A stretch of 64,000 nt of DNA from Teichococcus aestuarii (lineage in GTDB: Bacteria; Pseudomonadota; Alphaproteobacteria; Acetobacterales; Acetobacteraceae): NCBI RefSeq assembly GCF_003116135.1, contig NZ_PDOA01000001.1, forward strand, positions 372,001-436,000. The letters are read 5' to 3'. A model generated the notes under the pieces. It had not been told where the DNA came from and ran no database searches. It saw nothing but the letters and a program-made list of their open reading frames with translations. The stretch's first letter is position 1. Each line of letters begins with the position of its first letter. The position numbers and the translations under genes are program-made. Of the stretch, positions 50,026 to 58,215 are shown piece by piece.

Positions 50026-51078
50026 ATGGTCGAACGTTGGATCGAGCCGGCCGGCCTGCTGCATGGGCCGGTGGCACTCCAGGCGGTGCGCGACGGGCAC
50101 GCCCTGCCGCTGGCCGGCGGCCCCGCCGCCTTCCCGCTGGCGCGGCTGATCGAGGAGGGGCGGGACCTCGGCATCCACCCCGTCGCGGAACTGCCCGGCG
50201 ATGGCTGGGAGGCGCTGCTGCCGCCGCTGACGCGCCGCCCTCTGCCCTTCGCCGGCCTGCCGAACGATCGCCCGCTGGTGATGGGCATCCTCAACACCAC
50301 GCCCGACAGCTTCTCCAATGGCGGGCAGCACCTCGACCCGCGCGCTGCCATCGCCGCCGGCCACGCCATGCTGGAGGCGGGGGCGGACATCCTCGACATC
50401 GGCGGCGAGAGCACGCGCCCCGGCGCCCCGCCCGTCGGCCCGGAGGAGGAGATGGCGCGGGTGCTGCCCGTGGTGCGGGAACTGGCCAAGGCGGCGGTGG
50501 TGAGCGTGGACACCCGCCACCCCGCCACCATGCGCGCCGCCCTGGATGCGGGGGCCGAGATCATCAACGACGTCACCGCGCTGCGGCAGGAGCCCGCCTC
50601 CATCCGGGTGGTGCAGGAGGCACGGGCGCCGGTGGTGCTGATGCACATGCCGGTGCTGGACCCGCGCCGCATGCAGCAGGAGACGAACTACGCCGATGTG
50701 GTGCTGGAGGTGGCCCGCTTCCTGCGCCAGCGGGTGGAGACGGCCGAGGCGCTGGGCATCCCGCGCGGGCGCATCGCCATCGATCCCGGCCTCGGCTTCG
50801 GCAAGACGGGGGCGCAGAACCTGCTGCTGATGCAGCGCCTGCCGCTGCTGGCGGGCATCGGCTGCCGCATCCTGGTCGGCGCCTCGCGCAAGTGCTTCAT
50901 CGGCCAGGTGACGGGGGTGGAGGAGGCGGCCGGGCGGCTGGCCGGCAGCCTGGCCGTCGCCCAGGCCGCGGCCAGCGCGGGGGCCAGCATCCTGCGCGTG
51001 CACGACGTGGCCGAGACGGTGCAGGCGCTGCGCATGTGGCGCGCCTGCACCGACGGCGCCGCGGCCGAGCTGGGCTGA
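50026..51078 (+). CDS. folP: Dihydropteroate synthase with N-terminal extension
   Basis: FolP condenses p-aminobenzoate with hydroxymethyl-dihydropterin diphosphate in folate synthesis. The 350-residue protein has the TIM-barrel core from about residue 82. Its motifs are VMGILNTTPDSFSNGG, DIGGESTRPGAPPVG, SVDTRHPATMRAALDAGAEI, INDVTALR, DPGLGFGKT and ILVGASRKCFIG. About 80 extra residues precede the core (VERWIEPAGLLHGPVALQAV onward) and are not part of classical FolP. It lies in the ftsH-folP-glmM order known widely in proteobacteria. Confidence 0.94.
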   Translation: MVERWIEPAGLLHGPVALQAVRDGHALPLAGGPAAFPLARLIEEGRDLGIHPVAELPGDGWEALLPPLTRRPLPFAGLPNDRPLVMGILNTTPDSFSNGGQHLDPRAAIAAGHAMLEAGADILDIGGESTRPGAPPVGPEEEMARVLPVVRELAKAAVVSVDTRHPATMRAALDAGAEIINDVTALRQEPASIRVVQEARAPVVLMHMPVLDPRRMQQETNYADVVLEVARFLRQRVETAEALGIPRGRIAIDPGLGFGKTGAQNLLLMQRLPLLAGIGCRILVGASRKCFIGQVTGVEEAAGRLAGSLAVAQAAASAGASILRVHDVAETVQALRMWRACTDGAAAELG

Positions 51079-51150
51079 GGGCGGCCTCGCTTGCGCGCGG
51101 CCTCCCGGCGCCGCTACAGCAACCCACGGGGATTGGAGAGGAAGCCCGGC

Positions 51151-52560
51151 ATGAGTGAAGCGGTGCGCCGCCTGTTCGGCACGGACGGCATCCGGGGTGT
51201 CGCCAACCGGGCGCCGATGGACGCCTCCACGGCGCTGCGCCTCGGCCAGGCCGCCGGCCGCTTTTTCAATCGCGGCGCCCACCGGCACCGCGTCGTCATC
51301 GGCAAGGATACGCGCCTCTCGGGCTACATGCTGGAGCCGGCGCTGACGGCGGGCTTCGTCGGCGCGGGCATGGACGTGGTGCTGGTGGGGCCGCTGCCGA
51401 CGCCCGCCATCGCCATGCTGACGCGCTCCCTGCGGGCCGACCTCGGCGTGATGATCTCGGCCAGCCACAACCCGTTCGAGGACAACGGCATCAAGCTGTT
51501 CGGCCCCGACGGGCTGAAGCTCTCCGATGCCGAGGAGGCGGAGATCGAGGCGCTGATGGCGGGCGATCTCTCCGCCCAGCTCGTCGGCCCCTCCCGCCTC
51601 GGCCGCGCCAGCCGGCTGGAGGATGCGCCGGGCCGCTACATCGAGGCGGTGAAGGCGAGCTTCCCCAAGGGCCGCAGCCTCTCCGGCATGCGCATCGTCG
51701 TCGATTGCGCCAATGGCGCCGCCTACAAGGTGGCGCCCACCGTGCTGTGGGAGCTGGGCGCCGAGGTGGTGCCGGTGGGCGTTGCGCCGGACGGCTTCAA
51801 CATCAACCGCGAATGCGGCTCCACCGCCCCTGCCCGCATGGCCGAGCTGGTGCGCGAGCGCCGCGCCGACCTCGGCATCGCCCTCGATGGCGACGCCGAC
51901 CGCCTGGTGCTGGCCGACGAGAAGGGCCAGATCATCGATGGCGACCAGATCCTGGCCGTGGTGGCGCAGTCCTGGGCGAGGCAGAAGCGGCTGCACGGCA
52001 AGGCGGTGGTGGCCACCGTCATGTCCAATCTCGGGCTGGAGCGCTTCCTGAAGGGGCAGGGGCTGGAGCTGCTGCGCACCAAGGTGGGGGACCGCTACGT
52101 CTCCGAGCGGATGCGCGAGACGGGCTGCAACCTCGGCGGCGAGCAGTCCGGCCACATGATCCTGAGCGATTTCGGCACCACGGGCGACGGGCTGGTGGCC
52201 GCGTTGCAGGTGCTGGCCGTGCTGGCGGAGGAGAGGCGGCCGGCCAGCGCCATCTGCCGCTGCTTCACGCCGCTGCCGCAGCGCCTAGTGAATGTCCGCT
52301 ACGCCGGCGTGAGCCCGCTGAAGGACGCCGCCGTGCAGGAGGCGATCACCGCCGCCGAGGCGCGGCTCGCCCAGCGCGGCCGGGTGCTGATCCGCGCCAG
52401 CGGCACCGAGCCGGTGATCCGCGTGATGGCCGAGGCGGAGGAGGAGGCGTTGGTGGAGGAGACGGTGCAGGGCCTTGCCGCGCTGATCCGCGCCCGCGCC
52501 GCCGCCGGCGCCGTGGCCGAGCGCCCCGCGCCCGACGCCACGGTGGAGGGCGGCGCGTGA
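51151..52560 (+). CDS. glmM: Phosphoglucosamine mutase
   Basis: GlmM interconverts glucosamine 6-phosphate and glucosamine 1-phosphate for cell-wall UDP-GlcNAc. The 469-residue protein has the start [14 protein letters not shown], phospho-serine S105 in [14 protein letters not shown], the metal loop DGDADR, GEQSGH and the phosphate-binding [15 protein letters not shown] 51151 has GGAGAGGA upstream. The last 20 residues run past the usual end. It overlaps the thiD start by one base. Confidence 0.96.
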   Translation: MSEAVRRLFGTDGIRGVANRAPMDASTALRLGQAAGRFFNRGAHRHRVVIGKDTRLSGYMLEPALTAGFVGAGMDVVLVGPLPTPAIAMLTRSLRADLGVMISASHNPFEDNGIKLFGPDGLKLSDAEEAEIEALMAGDLSAQLVGPSRLGRASRLEDAPGRYIEAVKASFPKGRSLSGMRIVVDCANGAAYKVAPTVLWELGAEVVPVGVAPDGFNINRECGSTAPARMAELVRERRADLGIALDGDADRLVLADEKGQIIDGDQILAVVAQSWARQKRLHGKAVVATVMSNLGLERFLKGQGLELLRTKVGDRYVSERMRETGCNLGGEQSGHMILSDFGTTGDGLVAALQVLAVLAEERRPASAICRCFTPLPQRLVNVRYAGVSPLKDAAVQEAITAAEARLAQRGRVLIRASGTEPVIRVMAEAEEEALVEETVQGLAALIRARAAAGAVAERPAPDATVEGGA

Positions 52561-53375
52561 TGCGGGGGCGCGTCCTCATCATCGCCGGCTCCGATTCCGG
52601 GGGCGGCGCCGGCATCCAGGCGGACATCAAGGCCTGCACCGCCCTCGGCGCCTATGCGGCCACCGCCATCACGGCCCTGACGGCGCAGGACACGCTGGGC
52701 GTCCATGCCGTCCATGGCGTGCCGCCCGATTTCATCCGCCTGCAGATCCGCCTCAGCCTCGAGGATATCGGCGCCGACGCGCTGAAGACCGGCATGCTGG
52801 CCGATGTGCCGACCATCGAGGCGGTGTGCGACGCGGTCACGGCGCATGGGCGCGGCATCCCGCTCGTCGCCGACCCGGTGATGGTGGCCAAGGGCGGCCA
52901 TGCCCTGCTGGCGCCGGAGGCGGTGGAGACGCTGCGCCGCCGCCTGCTGCCGCTCGCCGCCCTGCTGACGCCCAACCTGCCGGAGGCCGAGGTCATCACC
53001 GGCCAGACGGTCTCCACCGTGGCGGAGATGAAGGCGGCGGCGCGGCGGATGCTGGCGATGGGCACCCCCGCCGTGCTGCTGAAGGGCGGCCACCTGCCGG
53101 GCGAGACGCTGGTGGACGTGCTGGCCACCGCCGAGGGCATCTCGACCTTCGAGAGCCCGCGCATCGACAGCCGCCACACCCATGGCACGGGCTGCACCCT
53201 GGCCTCGGCCATCGCCGCCGGGCTGGCGCAGGGGATGCCGATGCGGGACGCGGTGGCGCGCGGCCGCGCCTATGTGCAGGCGGCGCTGCGCTCCGCGCCC
53301 GGCCTTGGCCGTGGCCACGGGCCGCTGAACCATGCGGTGACGCTGGACCCGGCGCGACTCGCAACCCTGGCATGA
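52560..53375 (+). CDS. thiD: Hydroxymethylpyrimidine/phosphomethylpyrimidine kinase
   Basis: ThiD phosphorylates hydroxymethylpyrimidine twice for thiamine synthesis. The 271-residue ribokinase-family protein has IAGSDSGGGAGIQADIKA at the start, DALKTGMLA, VADPVMVAKGGHALL, LTPNLPEAE, and the anion-hole/catalytic HTHGTGCTLASAIA. ATG 52560 is chosen, overlapping the glmM stop as TGATG; GTG 52557 is adjacent. The partner thiE lies at 31260-31916. Confidence 0.95.
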   Translation: MRGRVLIIAGSDSGGGAGIQADIKACTALGAYAATAITALTAQDTLGVHAVHGVPPDFIRLQIRLSLEDIGADALKTGMLADVPTIEAVCDAVTAHGRGIPLVADPVMVAKGGHALLAPEAVETLRRRLLPLAALLTPNLPEAEVITGQTVSTVAEMKAAARRMLAMGTPAVLLKGGHLPGETLVDVLATAEGISTFESPRIDSRHTHGTGCTLASAIAAGLAQGMPMRDAVARGRAYVQAALRSAPGLGRGHGPLNHAVTLDPARLATLA

Positions 53376-53447
53376 CGCGGCGCCGCCTTCGCGCCTGCGG
53401 CATGGCTCGGGCAAGCTGGGCCGCGACAACGCCCGGACCGAGCCGCC

Positions 53448-54308
53448 ATGAGCCTGCCGCCCCCGCCCACCACCCCGCCGCCTGACCGGCTGCCGCGCAG
53501 CGTCCCGGTCTATCAGGTGGATGCCTTCGCCGAGCGCCCCTTCGCCGGCAACCCCGCCGCCGTGGTGCCGCTCGATGCCTGGCTGCCGGATGCGCTGATG
53601 CAGGCCATGGCGGCCGAGCACAATCTCAGCGAGACGGCCTTCTTCGTCCCCGATGGCCCAGGCCAGTGGCATCTGCGCTGGTTCACCCCCACCACGGAGG
53701 TGGCGCTCTGCGGCCATGCCACCCTGGCCACCGCCTTCATCCTGGCCAGCGAGATGGGGCAGGAGGGGGCGCTGCGCTTCCGCACCGCCTCCGGCATCCT
53801 CGGTGTCAGCCGGGAGGGGGAGCGCTTCGTGCTGGACTTCCCGGCCAACCCGCCGCGCCGCGCCGCCTGCGCGCCGCAGGGCCTCGCCGCCGCCCTCGGC
53901 GCCGTGCCGCGCGAGGTGTGGAAGGCGCGGGACTGGATCTGCCTGTTCGACAAGGCCGAGACGGTGCGCGCCCTGGCGCCGGACCACAACCGCATCGCCA
54001 CCCTGCCGGACCCCGGCGCCGCCGGCTCCCGCGTCATCGCCACCGCGCCGGGGGATGACGGGGTGCACGACATCGTCTCGCGCTACTTCGCCGCCCGCGT
54101 CGGCATCAACGAGGATGCGGTGACGGGGGCGGCGCATGTGCAGCTTGTGCCGCTCTGGGCGGAGCGGCTGGGGCGGGAGCAGCTGGTCTGCCGGCAGGCC
54201 AGCGCGCGCGGCGGCACGCTGTGGTGCGAGCGGGCGGGGGAGCGTATCCGCATGGGCGGGCACGCCGTGCTCTACGCCCGCGGCAGCGTGGTGCTGCCGC
54301 CCGCTTGA
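53448..54308 (+). CDS. PhzF-family isomerase/epimerase
   Basis: This 286-residue protein has the diaminopimelate-epimerase-like fold of PhzF: VYQVDAFAERPFAGNPAAVV, the catalytic glutamate in EHNLSETAFFVP, WFTPTTEVALCGHATLATA and EDAVTGAAHVQLVPLWAERL. Apart from PhzF of phenazine synthesis and a few fungal or bacterial isomerases, members are of unknown function, and no phenazine genes are nearby. It may be co-transcribed with thiD (72-base gap). ATG 53448. Confidence 0.88.
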   Translation: MSLPPPPTTPPPDRLPRSVPVYQVDAFAERPFAGNPAAVVPLDAWLPDALMQAMAAEHNLSETAFFVPDGPGQWHLRWFTPTTEVALCGHATLATAFILASEMGQEGALRFRTASGILGVSREGERFVLDFPANPPRRAACAPQGLAAALGAVPREVWKARDWICLFDKAETVRALAPDHNRIATLPDPGAAGSRVIATAPGDDGVHDIVSRYFAARVGINEDAVTGAAHVQLVPLWAERLGREQLVCRQASARGGTLWCERAGERIRMGGHAVLYARGSVVLPPA

Positions 54309-54368
54309 TCGTGGCGGCCGGCGGGCGCAAACCCGCCCCGCCTTCCTGAAGCAGTGAGTCCCGATCGC

Positions 54369-55544
54369 ATGGCGCAGCCCCAACCCAAGCCGACCCGCCG
54401 CCCGGCCAATCCGTGCTTCTCCTCCGGCCCCTGCGCCAAGCGGCCGGGCTGGTCGCTGGCGGCGCTGGAGGGCGCGCTGCTCGGCCGTAGCCACCGCGCG
54501 AAGGACCCCAAGGCGCGGCTGGCCGAGGTCATCGCCCTGTCCCGCTCCGTGCTGCGCATGCCGGAGGGCTGGCGCCTCGGCATCGTGCCGGCCTCGGACA
54601 CGGGGGCGGTGGAGATGGCGCTGTGGTCGCTGCTCGGGCCGCGCGGGGTGGATGTGCTGGCCTGGGAAAGCTTCTCCGCCGAATGGGCCAACGACATCAC
54701 GAAGCAGCTCCGCCTGCCGGATGTGCGGTTGATCCAGGCGCCCTACGGCCAGCTGCCCGACCTCGCACGGGTGGACCCGGCACGGGATTGCGTCTTCGTC
54801 TGGAACGGCACCACCAGCGGCGTGCGCCTGCCCGATGCCGGCTGGATCAGCGCGGAGCGCGAGGGGCTCGCCATCTGCGATGCCACCTCCGCCGCCTTTG
54901 CCATGGAGCTGGACTGGCGGAAGCTCGATGTCGTCACCTGGTCCTGGCAGAAGGTGCTGGGCGGCGAGGCGGCGCACGGCATGCTGGCCCTCTCGCCGCG
55001 CGCGGTGGAGCGCCTCGAATCCCACAGCCCCGCCTGGCCGCTCCCGAAAATCTTTCGCCTGACCAAGGGCGGCCGGCTGATCGAGGGCATCTTCCAGGGC
55101 GACACCATCAATACCCCCTCCATGCTCTGCGTCGAGGATGCGCTGGATGGGCTGCGCTGGGCCGAGGGCATCGGCGGCCTGCCGGCGCTGGTGGCGCGCT
55201 CCGAGGCCAATCTCGCCGCCGTGGCGGAGTGGGTGGCGGGGCAGGACCGCTTCGCCTTCCTGGCCGAGCGGCCCGAGACCCGCTCCTGCACCTCCATCTG
55301 CCTGAAGCTGGTGGCGCCGTGGTTCGCCGCGCTCGACGAGGCCACCCAGGCCCGGGCCACGAAATCCCTGGCCGCGCGGCTGGAGGCCGAGGGGGCCGGG
55401 CTGGACGTGGCGCCCTATCGCGATGCCCCGCCCGGCCTGCGCCTGTGGGGCGGCGCCACGGTGGAGACGGACGACCTGCGCGCCCTGCTGCCCTGGGTGG
55501 ACTGGGCCATGGATGCGGTCGAGGCCGAGTTCCGCCCGGCTTGA
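54369..55544 (+). CDS. serC: Phosphoserine aminotransferase, alphaproteobacterial type
   Basis: SerC makes 3-phosphoserine and, in vitamin B6 synthesis, 4-phosphohydroxythreonine. The 391-residue PLP enzyme has the start [34 protein letters not shown], and PLP lysine K195 in [16 protein letters not shown]. It then has [20 protein letters not shown], as in the Methanosarcina/alphaproteobacterial subgroup. ATG 54369 is preferred; GTG 54354 is possible. It is usually followed by serA in this class, but here two hairpins and an EamA gene follow. Confidence 0.94.
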   Translation: MAQPQPKPTRRPANPCFSSGPCAKRPGWSLAALEGALLGRSHRAKDPKARLAEVIALSRSVLRMPEGWRLGIVPASDTGAVEMALWSLLGPRGVDVLAWESFSAEWANDITKQLRLPDVRLIQAPYGQLPDLARVDPARDCVFVWNGTTSGVRLPDAGWISAEREGLAICDATSAAFAMELDWRKLDVVTWSWQKVLGGEAAHGMLALSPRAVERLESHSPAWPLPKIFRLTKGGRLIEGIFQGDTINTPSMLCVEDALDGLRWAEGIGGLPALVARSEANLAAVAEWVAGQDRFAFLAERPETRSCTSICLKLVAPWFAALDEATQARATKSLAARLEAEGAGLDVAPYRDAPPGLRLWGGATVETDDLRALLPWVDWAMDAVEAEFRPA

Positions 55545-55549
55545 GGCCT

Positions 55550-55586
55550 GGGAGGCAGGGCTGTTTTGCGGAACAGCCTGCCTCCC
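55550..55586. terminator. Long bulged hairpin after serC
   Basis: The arm 55550-55565 (GGGAGGCAGGGCTGTT) pairs with 55572-55586 (AACAGCCTGCCTCCC), giving 15 pairs with one bulged G and a 6-base loop. No T-run follows. It begins 6 bases after the serC stop, so a transcript-end or stabilising role is likely. Confidence 0.55.
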
Positions 55587-55609
55587 TGGCGCGTGAGCGC
55601 GGAAATATC

Positions 55610-55634
55610 TTCTGCCTTTCAGGAAAAGGCAGAA
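55610..55634. terminator. Second hairpin in the serC-EamA spacer
   Basis: TTCTGCCTTT (55610-55619) and AAAGGCAGAA (55625-55634) form a perfect 10-bp stem with a 5-base loop, 23 bases after the first hairpin. Three T residues follow from 55638. It ends 100 bases before the next gene. Confidence 0.5.
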
Positions 55635-55734
55635 TGGGTTTCTGAATCGCGCCCCCGCCGCCGCCTATTTCGGTAAGAACGCCTGACGCAAATTCCCTAC
55701 CCTGTGGCCACGGATCAACGCCGAGGCCACAGCC

Positions 55735-56664
55735 ATGCGTCTGGCATCATCGCTCGCCAACAGCCCCTCCGGGCCACGCTGGGTCCTGGTGTTCCTGTTC
55801 CTCTGCGCGCCGCTGCTCTTCGCCAGCAACATGGTGGCGGCCCGCTGGCTGAGCGGCTCCGTGCCGCCGGTGACGCTGGGCTTCGGCCGCTGGCTGGTGG
55901 CGGCGCTGGTGCTGCTGCCGGTGGTGTGGGCGCCGCTGCGGCAGGGCGCGCTGCGGCAGGCGCCGCCCGGGGTGCTGGCGCTCCTGGCGCTGCTCGGCGG
56001 CGTGGTCAGCGTGGCGCCGCAATACGGCGCGGCGGCCTATACCAGCGCCGGCAACATCGCCCTCATCGCCGCCATGTCGCCGCTGCTGGTGGCGCTGATT
56101 GAGCGGGTTGTCTGGGGGGTGCGGCTGCGGCTCTCCGTGGTGGCGGGCATCGCCTGCGCCTTCACCGGCATCGCCGTCGCCACCTTCCGGGGCGATCTCG
56201 CCGCGCTGCTGCGGCTGGAGTTCAACCCGGGCGACGCGTTGATGTTCTTCGCCATCCTGGCCTGGGCCGGCTACACGGCGCTGCTGCGGCACCGCCCGGT
56301 GGCGCTGCCGCCGCTGCTGCTGCTGTGGGCGGTGGCGGCGGGCGGCGCGCTCGGCATGGCGCCGCTGATGCTGCTGGAATGGTCCAGCCTCGGCGTGCCG
56401 CACCTGGGCGTGCGGGCGGTCTGGGGCATGCTGTTCCTCGGCCTGGTGGCGGGGGTGGGGGCCTATGGCGCCTTCGCGCGCGTCGTCAGCCAGGTCGGCG
56501 CCGCCCGGGCCAGCATGTCCATGTACCTGATCCCGGCCTATGCGCTGGCGCTGGGCGCCATGCTGCTGGGCGAGAGCCTGCATGGCTACCACGCCGTGGC
56601 CATGGCGCTGGTGCTGGGCGGGGTGGCGCTGGGCACGCTGCGCCCCCGCCCCCTGTCGACATGA
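55735..56664 (+). CDS. EamA-family (drug/metabolite) transporter
   Basis: This 309-residue inner-membrane protein has ten hydrophobic helices in two EamA halves (about 20-150 and 165-300). FASNMVAARWLSGSVPPVTL is in the first, and ILAWAGYTALLRHRPVALPP and YLIPAYALALGAMLLGESLH in the second. Members export amino acids, metabolites or drugs; the substrate is unknown. It stands alone after the serC hairpins. Confidence 0.9.
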   Translation: MRLASSLANSPSGPRWVLVFLFLCAPLLFASNMVAARWLSGSVPPVTLGFGRWLVAALVLLPVVWAPLRQGALRQAPPGVLALLALLGGVVSVAPQYGAAAYTSAGNIALIAAMSPLLVALIERVVWGVRLRLSVVAGIACAFTGIAVATFRGDLAALLRLEFNPGDALMFFAILAWAGYTALLRHRPVALPPLLLLWAVAAGGALGMAPLMLLEWSSLGVPHLGVRAVWGMLFLGLVAGVGAYGAFARVVSQVGAARASMSMYLIPAYALALGAMLLGESLHGYHAVAMALVLGGVALGTLRPRPLST

Positions 56665-56731
56665 GCCGCCGCCGCCCCAGATAAGCCTGGCCGGGCAGGT
56701 TCCGTCCGGCCGGGAAACGGGAGGGAGAGAC

Positions 56732-57121
56732 ATGGCGACGAACCGGTTGCTGCCACGCCTGGCAGGTGGCTTCGCGATGATGGTGCTCGGCGCCTCCGGG
56801 GCGGCCGCCCATCATGGCTGGTCCTGGGCGGAATCGGAGCAGATGGAGCTGCGCGGCACCGTCCGCGAGGTGCGGATCGGCCCGCCGCACCCCACCCTGC
56901 GGGTGGAGACCGCCGATAACGGCGTCTGGACCGTGGAACTCGGCAATCCCTCGCAGACTCAGCGGGCGGGCTTCGCCGAAGGCTCGGCGAAGGTTGGCGA
57001 CAGCATCACCGCCATCGGCAACCGCGCCCGCGAGGGCGACGAGAAGCGGATGAAGGCCGTGCGCCTGCGCACCGCCGACCGCACCTACGACATCTATCCG
57101 GAGCGCATCCGCGGCAACTGA
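56732..57121 (+). CDS. Secreted DUF6152-type protein
   Basis: This 129-residue protein has a signal peptide (LLPRLAGGFAMMVLGASGAA, cleaved before HHGW) and the mature start HHGWSWAESEQMELRGTV, typical of DUF6152. A small beta domain follows (VEIRIGPPHPTLRVE-like strands, VWTVELGNPSQTQRAG). The His pair at the mature N-terminus could bind a metal, but this is a guess. GAGGGAGA precedes ATG 56732. It is followed by a membrane-protein gene after 10 bases, so the two are probably a pair. Confidence 0.82.
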   Translation: MATNRLLPRLAGGFAMMVLGASGAAAHHGWSWAESEQMELRGTVREVRIGPPHPTLRVETADNGVWTVELGNPSQTQRAGFAEGSAKVGDSITAIGNRAREGDEKRMKAVRLRTADRTYDIYPERIRGN

Positions 57122-57131
57122 GGGCGCGGCC

Positions 57132-57599
57132 TTGGAATGGATCGAGGCCCTGGCGGCCTGGCCGGGGGCCGCGCTGCGGCGCTCGGCCATCGCCTACCCG
57201 CTGGCCAATGCGGCGCATATCCTGTCGATCGGGGTGCTGCTGGGCGCCATCGCCACGCTGGACCTGCGGCTGCTGGGAGTGTTCCGCGGCGCGCCGCTGG
57301 TGCATCTGGCCGGGCCGCTGGCGCGGATGGCGGGGTGGGGGCTGGGCTTCGCGCTGCTCACCGGGCTGCTGCTGTTCAGCGTCTCGCCCGGCGCCTATCT
57401 CGGCAACGCCGCCTTCCAGGTCAAGCTGGCCCTGGTGCTGGCCGGCACGCTGAACGCGCTGGCGCTGCACCGCGGCGCCCCCTGGCGCCGCGCCCTGGCG
57501 GAGGGCGAGACGGGCGCCGCGCTGCGCGTGGCGGCGCTGCTCTCGCTGCTGGTCTGGACGCTCGCCGTGCTGGCGGGGCGGTGGATCGGCTTCCTCTGA
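57132..57599 (+). CDS. Small four-helix membrane protein (DUF6644/DUF2214-like)
   Basis: This 155-residue protein has four hydrophobic helices, with SAIAYPLANAAHILSIGVLL and GAIATLDLRLLGVFRG in the first half and VAALLSLLVWTLAVLAGRWI at the end. The His in the first helix recalls heme-binding cytochrome-like membrane proteins of these families. It starts at TTG 57132 or ATG 57138, 10 bases after the secreted DUF6152-type gene. The two occur together in other alphaproteobacteria, which supports a joint role that is not known. Confidence 0.75.
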   Translation: MEWIEALAAWPGAALRRSAIAYPLANAAHILSIGVLLGAIATLDLRLLGVFRGAPLVHLAGPLARMAGWGLGFALLTGLLLFSVSPGAYLGNAAFQVKLALVLAGTLNALALHRGAPWRRALAEGETGAALRVAALLSLLVWTLAVLAGRWIGFL

Positions 57600-57666
57600 G
57601 TTGACGCCCGGCGCCGGGCCCGCGCAGATGGGCTGCTCCCGCGCCCGGGGGTCAGGAGCGCACGCC

Positions 57667-58122
57667 ATGCCCGTAGCACCGGAAGAGGATTTCCCCCGCG
57701 CCGTCCTGGTGCCCGAGCTGCTGGTCGCCAGCCTCGGGGCCAGCCTGCGCTTCTGGCGCGACCTGTGCGGCTTCCGGGTGGCCTATGCGCGGCCCGACGA
57801 AGGCTTCGCCTATCTCGACCGCGGCGGCGCGCAGGTCATGCTGGAGGAACGGGGCAGGGGAAGGAACTGGATCACCGGCCCGCTGGAGGCGCCGCTTGGC
57901 CGGGGGCTGAACCTGGAGATCATGGTGCCCACCCTCGCGCCGGTCCTGGAGGCGCTGGAGCACGAGGGCTGGCCGCTCTTCGTGCCGCCCGAGGAGAAAT
58001 GGTACCGGGCCGGGGAAGCCGAGCTGGGCGTGCGGCAGTTCCTGGTGCAGGACCCGGATGGCTACCTGCTCCGCTTCTCCGCGCCGCTCGGCCGGCGGCC
58101 ATGGGCCGGGCCGGAGGCGTAG
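57667..58122 (+). CDS. VOC-superfamily protein (glyoxalase/bleomycin-resistance type)
   Basis: This 151-residue protein has two beta-alpha-beta-beta-beta units of the VOC fold (LLVASLGASLRFWRDLCGFR, FAYLDRGGAQVMLEERGRG, then LVQDPDGYLLRFSAPLG). It resembles BLMT-type bleomycin-binding proteins, but substrate and activity cannot be told. ATG 57667 (MPVAPEEDFPRAV) has CAGGAG upstream and is preferred over the longer frame. Confidence 0.87.
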   Translation: MPVAPEEDFPRAVLVPELLVASLGASLRFWRDLCGFRVAYARPDEGFAYLDRGGAQVMLEERGRGRNWITGPLEAPLGRGLNLEIMVPTLAPVLEALEHEGWPLFVPPEEKWYRAGEAELGVRQFLVQDPDGYLLRFSAPLGRRPWAGPEA

Positions 58123-58215
58123 GGCCGCATTTTCCGCGCCCCGCGCCGTGCCCCGCGCGCCCCGATCCGCTATAGCTCCGCGCCCTGAACAGGCGGAGCC
58201 CGGGATGACAGTGGA

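Noticed and set aside
49693-52155. An 820-codon minus-strand frame opposite folP and glmM
   Set aside because: It is a shadow frame; folP and glmM have complete family motifs.
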